Shown: positions 20,668-27,303 of the stretch, in pieces
Layout of the letters: each line of letters opens with the position of its first letter
Numbering within the stretch: the first letter of the stretch is position 1
Assembly (NCBI RefSeq): GCF_003362805.1
Contig: NZ_QNQT01000018.1
Location: forward strand, 1 to 45,179
DNA: 45,179 nt
DNA from: Neobacillus piezotolerans
Lineage (GTDB): Bacteria; Bacillota; Bacilli; Bacillales; Cytobacillaceae
Direction: 5' to 3'
The notes under the pieces: generated by a model
Database searches by the model: none
What the model was told of the DNA's origin: nothing
Seen by the model: the letters and a program-made list of their open reading frames with translations, nothing else
Translations under genes and position numbers: made by a program

Positions 20668-20696
20668 TTGACACTCTATTTCAAACTATGTATCAT
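20668..20696 (+). promoter_or_regulatory. tRNA-Met promoter (SigA type)
   Basis: Plus-strand perfect -35 TTGACA (20668-20673), 17-bp spacer, -10 TATCAT (20691-20696), followed 19 bases later by the tRNA. It diverges from the spoIIE promoter. Confidence 0.85.
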
Positions 20697-20715
20697 ATAA
20701 TTTGTGCTTTAAAAT

Positions 20716-20789
20716 GGCGGTGTAGCTCAGCTGGCTAGAGCGTACGGTTCATACCCGTAAGGTCGGGGGTTCGATCCCCTCCGCCGCTA
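20716..20789 (+). tRNA. tRNA-Met (CAT), probably the elongator
   Basis: A complete 74-base cloverleaf lies on the plus strand. The acceptor stem is GGCGGTG with CGCCGCT (G-T pairs included). The D-arm is GCTCAGCTGGCTAGAGC and the anticodon stem TACGG/CCGTA holds a CAT anticodon at 20750-20752. The T-arm is GGGGG-TTCGATC-CCCTC, with discriminator A. The 3' CCA is not encoded. The first acceptor pair is formed, unlike initiator tRNA, so it is an elongator; tRNA-Ile2 (also CAT) is less likely from the overall sequence. It is the only gene on the plus strand. Confidence 0.95.
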
Positions 20790-20799
20790 TACATCTTTT

Positions 20800-20819
20800 C
20801 CAAACAATAATTTGTTTGG
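20800..20819 (+). repeat. Small inverted repeat in the tRNA-Met 3' trailer
   Basis: CCAAACAA and TTGTTTGG pair perfectly around a short loop, between the tRNA end and the terminator. It may guide 3' processing or be incidental. Confidence 0.6.
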
Positions 20820-20823
20820 CAGC

Positions 20824-20860
20824 AAAGGCCTTCCCTTTTGGGGAAGGCCTTTTTATTTTC
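20824..20860 (+). terminator. Intrinsic terminator of tRNA-Met
   Basis: Plus-strand stem AAAGGCCTTCCC (20824-20835) with GGGGAAGGCCTTT (20840-20852) and TTTT loop, followed by TTATTTTC. The stretch from here to 21030 shows no further feature that I can support. Confidence 0.9.
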
Positions 20861-21019
20861 GGGAATAGGATGATTCCCGCATTTCGATTCTACATCAGAT
20901 AGTATGCTTTTTTCTTAATGTTGTTGTTCTCCGCTCCTCGACAACCTACAGAGTTTAAAGGAATAAACCAGCACTTATGATGAAAATCCCGCTTGATTTA
21001 TAGAGGCACATGCAGGACC

Positions 21020-21058
21020 GGAGACAACAAAACAGGCAGAACCCATCGGGCCTGCCTG
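21020..21058 (-). terminator. Intrinsic terminator after yabR
   Basis: On the minus strand CAGGCAGG and its partner CTGCCTG close a hairpin with an inner CCC/GGG pair, followed by TTTTGTTGT. It faces the tRNA-Met terminator. Confidence 0.75.
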
Positions 21059-21092
21059 GTATAATAAATATCGGTTGATAAGCAGCAACAAG

Positions 21093-21512
21093 TCAGCCTC
21101 TTCTGGCCCCTCTACCACCACGTTTTGATTCGGTGTTCCGTTTCAGGGAAGATAAGCGGTCTTCGCTATCTTTGAGGAATTTGGCCATTTTCGATTCAAA
21201 ATTCTCCGGCCTTGCATTCCGGTCATTTGCCCTTCCTTGGCGAGGACGAGGCGTGTAAGACCTTTGCGGTTCAGGACGGTCCTTGGCTTTTTTTATGGAG
21301 AGGCCAATCTTCCCATCCTTTTCAACATTGATGACTTTTACCTCAACCATATCGCCAACCTTCAAGTGATCATTGATATCCTTGACGTAATTATCAGCGA
21401 CCTCACTGATATGGACTAATCCTGTTGAACCTTCCGGCAGCTCGACGAACGCTCCGAAATTAGTGATCCCTGTTACCTTTCCTTGTAACTTGCTGCCTAC
21501 TTCGATTGACAT
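21093..21512 (-). CDS. yabR: S1-domain RNA-binding protein (YabR-like)
   Basis: The 139-residue protein has one S1/OB domain at about residues 4-75 (GKVTGITNFGAFVELPEGSTGLVHISE in two parts, then IGLSIKKAKD). A basic, disordered tail follows and ends in an RG-rich segment (KRGGRGARRG). It probably binds RNA or ribosomes; its exact role is not established. The tail begins with PRPRQGRANDRNARPE. A near-consensus promoter lies just upstream, downstream of divIC. Confidence 0.88.
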   Translation of the reverse strand: MSIEVGSKLQGKVTGITNFGAFVELPEGSTGLVHISEVADNYVKDINDHLKVGDMVEVKVINVEKDGKIGLSIKKAKDRPEPQRSYTPRPRQGRANDRNARPENFESKMAKFLKDSEDRLSSLKRNTESKRGGRGARRG

Positions 21513-21562
21513 AAAAAGAAACTTCCTCCTTAAAAATATAAAAAAAATCAGTCTTGCTATAT

Positions 21563-21592
21563 ATTATACCTAAGTTTTAAAATAAGTGTCAA
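21563..21592 (-). promoter_or_regulatory. yabR promoter (SigA type)
   Basis: Minus-strand perfect -35 TTGACA (21587-21592) and perfect -10 TATAAT (21563-21568) with an 18-bp spacer, 51 bases upstream of the yabR ATG. Confidence 0.85.
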
Positions 21593-21607
21593 CAAGAGTG
21601 CCCTGCA

Positions 21608-21997
21608 TCATTTTTCCTTCTTCTTGTTACCTTCCGGTATGTTGAAGATTATCTCACCCTTGTCGGAGAGAAAGTATTCCTTCCTTGCCAGCTTTGCGAT
21701 ATAGTCATCATCATTGAGCTTAATGATTTCCTCGTTCAGGATATCCCGTTCCCGTTCAAGCCCGGCAAGCTTCTGCTCAAGCTTTTCTTTTTCCGCCTTT
21801 TTCTCATCCAAAGCTGCCGCGCGCGAATAGATGGAAGAAACAGTAAAGTAAATTAAAAGGGCCGCCAATAAGGCAAATGCAGCGAGCCTCCTCGCCAATG
21901 CCTTACGTTTCCTGGAAGCCGCTTCTTCCGAATAATATTGAGATTCAGCATAGCTATTGCGAATCCTGGCCACGTTTCGATTCTTCGATGCTTCCAA
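21608..21997 (-). CDS. divIC: Cell-division protein DivIC (FtsB-like)
   Basis: DivIC is a bitopic septum protein of the divisome that works with FtsL and DivIB to activate septal wall synthesis. The 129-residue protein has a basic cytoplasmic N-terminus (1-36), one membrane helix (about 38-56), a heptad-like coiled coil (about 57-96) and a short C-terminal external part (DDDYIAKLARKEYFLSDKGE). The start is a TTG 7 bases after GGGGAG. It follows yabP-yabQ in the same direction. Confidence 0.95.
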   Translation of the reverse strand: MEASKNRNVARIRNSYAESQYYSEEAASRKRKALARRLAAFALLAALLIYFTVSSIYSRAAALDEKKAEKEKLEQKLAGLERERDILNEEIIKLNDDDYIAKLARKEYFLSDKGEIIFNIPEGNKKKEK

Positions 21998-22011
21998 AGG
22001 CTCTCTCCCCC

Positions 22012-22644
22012 TTAGTCCTCTTTTTTATTCCACCTGATTACCCGTTTATAAACATCCCGTGCTTTTAAAAGAATTCCTGTCCCACTATTATATAACTTCT
22101 TTGCTGGTATTTTAATCCCTTTCGGCAAAAGTTTCCACAAGAATGTAAATATTTTTTCCAGCGGGAGCAAAATTAACATCCGGATGAGAAAATAGACGAT
22201 TCTTAACAGGAGGCGGAGCAGTGATAGGATTGCTTTCATGAGGATCAAAACCAAAGCGATTGCAAATTGGATAAGGCCGGTGACCGGCTTGAAAATAAGA
22301 AGCCGGACCGTTTTTGCTAAAAAGCGTCCGGCCGTTACCGCGGCGTTTATTACCCGGTCAAGAATCCACAAATAGGCCCCTTTCAACAAGGCTTGGTACG
22401 CGGCAAAACCACAGAGCAGGGCGAGAAAAATATAGAACCTGATTTCTCCCTTATTGACGTGGAAAAGGACATAAAAAACAATGAGCGCCTGGACAACCCA
22501 AAAAAGGATATCATTTACAAAGGTGATCCAGCTTTTTCGATTCTTGCGGTTCAAAAAACGGTGGTACGTATCCAGCATTGCCCCGAATGCCGCCCCGGCC
22601 GAAACCATCGCCGCCATTGTTAAAAACTGTACCGAGAGGGTCAT
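22012..22644 (-). CDS. yabQ: Spore cortex biosynthesis membrane protein YabQ
   Basis: YabQ is a SigE-dependent protein needed for cortex formation; B. subtilis mutants lack the cortex. The 210-residue protein is very hydrophobic, with membrane segments at about 5-25, 38-60, 67-85 and a long hydrophobic stretch at 105-170 including LIQFAIALVLILMKAILSLL. The C-terminal tail is basic. Its ATG overlaps the yabP stop codon (ATGA). The molecular activity is unknown. Confidence 0.92.
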   Translation of the reverse strand: MTLSVQFLTMAAMVSAGAAFGAMLDTYHRFLNRKNRKSWITFVNDILFWVVQALIVFYVLFHVNKGEIRFYIFLALLCGFAAYQALLKGAYLWILDRVINAAVTAGRFLAKTVRLLIFKPVTGLIQFAIALVLILMKAILSLLRLLLRIVYFLIRMLILLPLEKIFTFLWKLLPKGIKIPAKKLYNSGTGILLKARDVYKRVIRWNKKED

Positions 22645-22946
22645 CGGAATAACTTGCTAAAGAATCCTTTAGCTTTGTCTCCATGCTGTTCATCAAGATA
22701 TACAAGTTCAAACACCTTTCCTTTAATGGAAACGACTCCTTTATCGACATCAAGGTTCTTCATCTGCAGATTCTGTCCTTTTATCGACAAAAAGCCCATC
22801 GCCGTTTCCAAAAGGAATTCCTCGTTGTCGAAGCTTTCCACCTGTTTGACTCCAGTAATATCAAGCAGCTTTCGCCCTCTCATGATGACATCATGATCAG
22901 GCGCCGCCCCTTTGTTTGTTGCGTTTTGATCATAATATTGATTCAT
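22641..22946 (-). CDS. yabP: Sporulation protein YabP
   Basis: The 101-residue protein belongs to the YabP/YqfC family. The conserved central part is GRKLLDITGVKQVESFDNEE in its beginning and GFLSIKGQNLQMKNLDVDKG later. It has no signal peptide or membrane segment. In B. subtilis it is made under SigE in the mother cell, and its gene pairs with yabQ in an operon. GGGGGA lies 6 bases before the ATG. Confidence 0.92.
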   Translation of the reverse strand: MNQYYDQNATNKGAAPDHDVIMRGRKLLDITGVKQVESFDNEEFLLETAMGFLSIKGQNLQMKNLDVDKGVVSIKGKVFELVYLDEQHGDKAKGFFSKLFR

Positions 22947-22965
22947 TGTTCATCCCCCGAATCAC

Positions 22966-22996
22966 ATTGTACATGCTATTTTTGTACATACTATGA
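22966..22996 (-). promoter_or_regulatory. Possible SigE-type promoter of yabP-yabQ
   Basis: Minus-strand TCATAGT (22990-22996) matches 6 of 7 of the SigE -35 consensus, and TGTACAAT (22966-22973) matches 6 of 8 of the -10, but the 16-bp spacing is slightly long. Known SigE control in B. subtilis supports the assignment. Confidence 0.35.
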
Positions 22997-23022
22997 TTTT
23001 TCGGGATTAAATAGAACAAGCC

Positions 23023-23289
23023 TCACCCTTCGGATTGCGCCTTTTCTTCCTTCAAGATCGTATACATTTCCGCCGCTTCATCCTTGCGGGATGTTTCCTG
23101 TATCCGGTCCACCCTTGCCGTTACAATTCGCTGGCCAAAACGGATTGTCAATTCATCCCCTACTTTAACAGTTGTGCTCGCCTTTGCCTGGGTGCCGTTC
23201 ACCAGAATCCTACCCTGGTCAGATACTTCCTTGGCAAGCGTCCTTCTCTTAATAATTCGGGAAACTTTCAGGTATTTATCAAGCCTCAT
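23023..23289 (-). CDS. rqcP: S4-domain ribosome quality-control factor RqcP
   Basis: RqcP (YabO, Hsp15-like) binds stalled 50S subunits with peptidyl-tRNA and works with RqcH in adding C-terminal alanine tails. The 88-residue protein is an S4 RNA-binding domain (MRLDKYLKVSRIIKRRTLAK, then GRILVNGTQAK) with an acidic/basic tail. GGGGGAAG lies shortly before the ATG. It follows mazG by 26 bases and is probably cotranscribed with it. Confidence 0.94.
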   Translation of the reverse strand: MRLDKYLKVSRIIKRRTLAKEVSDQGRILVNGTQAKASTTVKVGDELTIRFGQRIVTARVDRIQETSRKDEAAEMYTILKEEKAQSEG

Positions 23290-23315
23290 GATTCTTCCCC
23301 CTATCCATTCATGTT

Positions 23316-24785
23316 CTAAAGCCCGTTTTTCTTGGCGTCATCCCAATACCGGTCAAGCTCCTCAAGGGAGTGGTCTTCGATTGCCCGGCCGCTTTCCTTT
23401 ACCATCTCTTCAATGAAACGGAAACGGCGGACGAATTTATCATTCGTTTCTGTAAGTGCTTCTTCCGGATGGATGCCGAGGAACCTTGCTACATTTACAA
23501 AAGCAAACAATAGATCGCCGAATTCCTTTTTTGCAAGCGCCAGTCCTGCTTCATTTTTTAATTCAGCCTCGAACTCCTGTAATTCTTCCTTAACCTTCTC
23601 GAAAGCAGGGCCGATTTCCTGCCAGTCAAATCCGGCTTTTGCCGCCTTTTTTTGCAATTCAAATGCCCTTATAAGAGCTGGGAATGATTTTGGTATCCCG
23701 TCCAGGAGGGAATCCTTCCTTACACCCTTCTTTTCCTGCGCCTTAATCTCCTGCCAGTTTGCGACAACCTCTTCCGCTGTATCCGCGGATCGGGATCCGA
23801 ACACATGCGGATGCCTTCTGACCATTTTGCTTGAAATCGATTCGATAACATCATTGACAGTAAAATATCCGTCATCCTCGCCAATTTGCGCATGCAGCAT
23901 AACCTGTAGAAGGACATCGCCAAGTTCCTCGATCAGATGGTCAATGTCCCCGCTGTCAATCGCTTCAATAACTTCATATGTTTCTTCAAGCAAATATTTT
24001 TTCAAAGACGCATGAGTTTGTTCCTTATCCCATGGGCAGCCGTTCGGGCCCCTTAAAACCGCGATAATCTCCCTCAGTTTGGAAAAATCCCGCATAAGGA
24101 GTTCCTCTTCCTTTACTGGTGGGACATACAAGGTAACTAGATTATGTATTTCTGTTTTATGGTCCAGTTCATAAAGAGGCAGTTTTTCTATTTTTTCTTC
24201 GGAACTTCCAGCCGCAGTTACGATATAAACCTCATATTCATCCGGCAGGCGCTCCATTAGGGTAAGCTTCACATCCGATGCGATCAACCGGTCATAAACC
24301 TGGCTGATGAACATATGCTGGCCCAACTGTAGTTGATTGGCCTTAAGGGCTGTGGCGTCAAGAAGCTGGAAGCCTTCCACAGGATCTATCCTTAAAGCAA
24401 GGAACAACGCATCGAGAAAGCTTTGCCCCCCTCCGAACGTAATCTCAATCCCCGCTTGCTTCTCCTGTTCTTCAAGAAGGAGCTGGACTGTCCGTTCCGC
24501 AACGAGCGGATGGCCTGGCACGGCGTATACAACCGGCCCTAGTGACGCCTGGGCTAGCAGTGTATCCCGAATTTCTTCGTAGACCGCTTCAAATGAATCA
24601 TGTTTTTCATAGATGGAATCAAAGGAGGTATAGGAGAATCCCTCGTTCTCAAGCTCCCGTACGACAGGATGTTCCTTGGTCCTTAGGAAGACCCTTCCCC
24701 TCTGCTTTAATTTTTTGTAAACTCCAAGCGGCATGGCATCCAAGTCAGCTGAGCCGAGGCCAATGATTTCAATTTCTTTTTTCAT
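23316..24785 (-). CDS. mazG: MazG nucleoside triphosphate pyrophosphohydrolase with N-terminal methylase-like domain (YabN)
   Basis: This 489-residue fusion has a tetrapyrrole (SAM-type) methylase-like domain at about 1-220 (IIGLGSADLDAMPLGVY, VYAVPGHPLVAERTVQ) and a MazG domain at about 230-485. The MazG part carries CPWDKEQTH and the metal-binding EExxD motif in LIEELGDVLLQV. MazG hydrolyses non-canonical NTPs and protects DNA and RNA; the role of the methylase domain is unclear. The fusion is normal for Bacillus YabN. AGGAG lies 8 bases before the ATG. Confidence 0.95.
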   Translation of the reverse strand: MKKEIEIIGLGSADLDAMPLGVYKKLKQRGRVFLRTKEHPVVRELENEGFSYTSFDSIYEKHDSFEAVYEEIRDTLLAQASLGPVVYAVPGHPLVAERTVQLLLEEQEKQAGIEITFGGGQSFLDALFLALRIDPVEGFQLLDATALKANQLQLGQHMFISQVYDRLIASDVKLTLMERLPDEYEVYIVTAAGSSEEKIEKLPLYELDHKTEIHNLVTLYVPPVKEEELLMRDFSKLREIIAVLRGPNGCPWDKEQTHASLKKYLLEETYEVIEAIDSGDIDHLIEELGDVLLQVMLHAQIGEDDGYFTVNDVIESISSKMVRRHPHVFGSRSADTAEEVVANWQEIKAQEKKGVRKDSLLDGIPKSFPALIRAFELQKKAAKAGFDWQEIGPAFEKVKEELQEFEAELKNEAGLALAKKEFGDLLFAFVNVARFLGIHPEEALTETNDKFVRRFRFIEEMVKESGRAIEDHSLEELDRYWDDAKKNGL

Positions 24786-24796
24786 ACTTTCTGCTC

Positions 24797-26392
24797 CTAT
24801 CTTTTATGCAGCATTAATAGTAGTTTGCTTCCGAACGGAAACAGCGCGAGATCTTCCGCCCGGAAAACCCCGCTCCTGACGATCGCCCATGCGTAAATGA
24901 ATGCTCCAAATACACTGGACCCAACCGCCTGTATGGCCGCGGCAGACCGCTCGCCGCCCATCCCGTATAAAAAGTCAGTGCCAGCGAGGAAAAACTTTAA
25001 AAATATCAGCATTGCGGCGAGGGCAATGCCCGTTTTCTTAAAAAACCCCCAAATGAAAACCCTCCCGCCCATGCTGCTTTTTAACAGAAGGACAGCCGCA
25101 ATGGCAATCCCACACAACGTAATCACCGTTGCCCATGCCGCCCCAAGTGTCCCGAATTTAGGAACCAAGGCTAGGTTTAGGAAGTACTTTAACGGAAAAC
25201 CCAAAACGATTGCCGCTGCTGGCTTTAGCAAGACCCCACGGCCCTGCAGTATCGACGCCGCGGCTGAGATGAGGGAAGCAAAAAAGATGGCAAGGCTCAA
25301 TACCGTTAGCACCGCGGTGCCTTTCGCATTTTCAAAAAGCATGATATTGGCGGGCCTTGCAATCATCCAAAGCCCTGCGGCCGCGCCTGCCCCCATCACG
25401 GCGGTTACCTGCATCGCAAGCCTTATCTTTTGGGCCAGGAAGGCTTTGTCACGCGTTAGCCTGCTGCTCGCGATAAGGGGAACAACAGATAACGAAATAG
25501 CCGAGGCCGCCGCGAGGCCAAGTTGAATAAGGGGCTGTCCGCGGTCGAAAACACCCTTCATTTCTTTCGCCGTTTCGGGGGCAGTGCCATTGCCGACAAG
25601 GAGGGAATACAAGTTTAATGCATCGCCCAGTTGAATGAAAACCATAAGCAGGCTTGTCGTGCAGATGGCGAGGCCCTGCAGTCCCAATATGTTGCCCGCA
25701 TGTTTTATTTCTTTTAGGCGGGGCGTCTTAAGCCTGCCCGAAACCGCGCCTAGCAGATCCTGATTCCTTTTCCGGAAAAACAACGCCAGTAAACACAGTG
25801 AAAAAATTCCCCCTGTAATGGACCCAAGCATGGCTCCGGCCCCGACATAATACAAGGAGAAGCCCTGGCTGGTGAACAGGACTGCAACCGCAAGAATGGT
25901 CGCTACCCGGATCACCTGCTCGCCAATTTGGGAAGCAGCCGTAGGAACCATGTCTCCCTTACCTTGAAAATATCCCCTCAGAACAGAGATTGGCGGGAAC
26001 AAGACAAATACAACCGAAATGACCTTGATTAGTAAAGACAGGCCGGGGTCTCCCATCAAATTTGCTATAAATTCCGAACCTAAATAAAGCACCCCGAAGC
26101 AAAACAACCCGAAGAGCTGGAGGATGATATACGATGCCGCAAGAAGCCGGCCGCCCCGCTCTCCCCGCTCAGCATAAAGCTTTGACAGGACGACCGGGAA
26201 ACCAGTCGTGGCCAGGGCCATTGCAATTCCGTAAAACGGGTATACTTGCTGATAAATATAGAAGCCGATATCCCCGGCAATATTTTGGAATGGGATTCGG
26301 TAACCAGCACTTAATAATTTTGTTGCCATAGCGGCAGCCGCCAGGATGAAGGCTCCCTTGAAAAGATTTTTAGCCTGCTTTACCGGCTCCAT
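24797..26392 (-). CDS. yabM: MATE/MurJ-superfamily polysaccharide flippase (YabM, SpoVB-like)
   Basis: The 531-residue protein has about 14 hydrophobic segments and the Bacillus SpoVB/YabM start (GYRIPFQNIAGDIGFYIYQQ, residues 32-51). It probably moves lipid-linked saccharides across the membrane; the substrate is unknown, and roles in peptidoglycan precursor or polysaccharide export are both conceivable. The longest frame begins at 26422, but GAAGGAG lies 6 bases before the ATG at 26392. It sits 11 bases before mazG. Confidence 0.9.
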   Translation of the reverse strand: MEPVKQAKNLFKGAFILAAAAMATKLLSAGYRIPFQNIAGDIGFYIYQQVYPFYGIAMALATTGFPVVLSKLYAERGERGGRLLAASYIILQLFGLFCFGVLYLGSEFIANLMGDPGLSLLIKVISVVFVLFPPISVLRGYFQGKGDMVPTAASQIGEQVIRVATILAVAVLFTSQGFSLYYVGAGAMLGSITGGIFSLCLLALFFRKRNQDLLGAVSGRLKTPRLKEIKHAGNILGLQGLAICTTSLLMVFIQLGDALNLYSLLVGNGTAPETAKEMKGVFDRGQPLIQLGLAAASAISLSVVPLIASSRLTRDKAFLAQKIRLAMQVTAVMGAGAAAGLWMIARPANIMLFENAKGTAVLTVLSLAIFFASLISAAASILQGRGVLLKPAAAIVLGFPLKYFLNLALVPKFGTLGAAWATVITLCGIAIAAVLLLKSSMGGRVFIWGFFKKTGIALAAMLIFLKFFLAGTDFLYGMGGERSAAAIQAVGSSVFGAFIYAWAIVRSGVFRAEDLALFPFGSKLLLMLHKR

Positions 26393-26465
26393 CGCAGTCT
26401 CCTTCATAAAAGAATTCGACAACTATTATAGCATACGCCCTCCCCGTTGTTACGAAACACCAAAT

Positions 26466-26506
26466 TAAAAAAGAAAGGCTGTGCCCGTATCGGGCCAGCC
26501 CTTTCC
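26466..26506 (-). terminator. Intrinsic terminator after spoVT
   Basis: On the minus strand AAAGGGCTGGCCCG and CGGGCACAGCCTTTC pair with a small mismatch and are followed by TTTTTTAATTTG. Confidence 0.9.
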
Positions 26507-26510
26507 TACT

Positions 26511-27047
26511 TTATTGTTCCATTTGCCTTGCAAGGAAGCCAGCCGCCGTTTCAACCGCCTTTTGCTCCACTTCCCCAAGTGTACCTTCTTTAGCAAAAAT
26601 GATGACTGCTCCAATTGGATCACCATTTGCGATAATTGGCCCAATTGTGTAGGAAGAAACCGATTCCTCATTGCCATCGACCAGTTCAATCGAACCTTGC
26701 TGGGTGACAAGGACTGAAGAACGGTCTTCCATTGTCTTTTCAACCAATTCCCCAATGTTCTTATTCAGGAAATCCTTTTTGGATCCGCCCGCCACCGCGA
26801 TGTATGTGTCACGGTCACAAATTAATACTGGATTTCCAAGGCTGTCATAAAGCGCTTCACCATATTCCTTGGCAAAATCACTCAACTCGCTAATAGGTGA
26901 ATACTTTTTCAGGATTACTTCTCCATCACGGTCGACGAAAATTTCCAATGGATCCCCTTCCCGAATGCGGAGGGTTCTGCGGATTTCCTTTGGAATTACA
27001 ACACGACCCAAATCATCGATTCGACGAACTATACCTGTTGCTTTCAT
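26511..27047 (-). CDS. spoVT: Stage V sporulation protein T, forespore transcription regulator
   Basis: SpoVT tunes SigG-dependent genes in the forespore, both activating and repressing, and represses its own gene. The N-terminal AbrB-type DNA-binding domain (GIVRRIDDLGRVVIPKEIRR, residues 5-24) is nearly identical to B. subtilis, and the rest is a GAF domain (about 56-178). The longest frame begins at 27068; the ATG at 27047 gives the exact family start (MKATGIV) and 178 residues. GTGAGG lies 9 bases before it. A SigG-type promoter and a striking repeat lie upstream. Confidence 0.97.
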   Translation of the reverse strand: MKATGIVRRIDDLGRVVIPKEIRRTLRIREGDPLEIFVDRDGEVILKKYSPISELSDFAKEYGEALYDSLGNPVLICDRDTYIAVAGGSKKDFLNKNIGELVEKTMEDRSSVLVTQQGSIELVDGNEESVSSYTIGPIIANGDPIGAVIIFAKEGTLGEVEQKAVETAAGFLARQMEQ

Positions 27048-27081
27048 CCAATGTTGCCTCACTTTCATCTGATGATTGAAA

Positions 27082-27120
27082 TTGGTGATACTTTTTTCCT
27101 ATTGGTGATAGCATCACCAA
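27082..27120. repeat. Triple 8-bp repeat in the spoVT leader
   Basis: TTGGTGAT occurs on the plus strand at 27082-27089 and 27102-27109, exactly 20 bp apart, and inverted (ATCACCAA) at 27113-27120. The last two form a perfect hairpin with a 3-base loop, starting about 3 bases after the predicted transcription start. It could be a protein operator or an RNA element. Confidence 0.8.
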
Positions 27121-27129
27121 GTTTGAACT

Positions 27130-27159
27130 TAGTATCCTTCATATGGAAAGTTCTATTCA
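27130..27159 (-). promoter_or_regulatory. spoVT promoter (SigG type)
   Basis: Minus-strand -35 TGAATA (27154-27159) matches the SigG consensus exactly; after 17 bp comes GATACTA (27130-27136), one mismatch from CATACTA. SigG control of spoVT is established in B. subtilis. Confidence 0.8.
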
Positions 27160-27303
27160 TTGGCGAATAGGATTTTATTAGTGTTAATAAAACTTCCAGA
27201 ATAGGATAAAGATGCCAATAAATTTTTCCGGCTACATTATGAAATACCCAAGTTAATACGTGCTGAAACCTGAATTCCGATTAATTAAGCCTTATTTAAA
27301 GGG

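Noticed and set aside
22986-22992. SigG-like CATACTA on the plus strand upstream of yabP
   Set aside because: It points away from yabP into the end of rqcP, where no plus-strand gene exists, and lacks a matching -35.
23332-24015. 227-codon plus-strand frame opposite mazG
   Set aside because: Serine- and asparagine-rich composition typical of the antisense frame of a Glu/Leu-rich gene; mazG motifs are intact on the minus strand.
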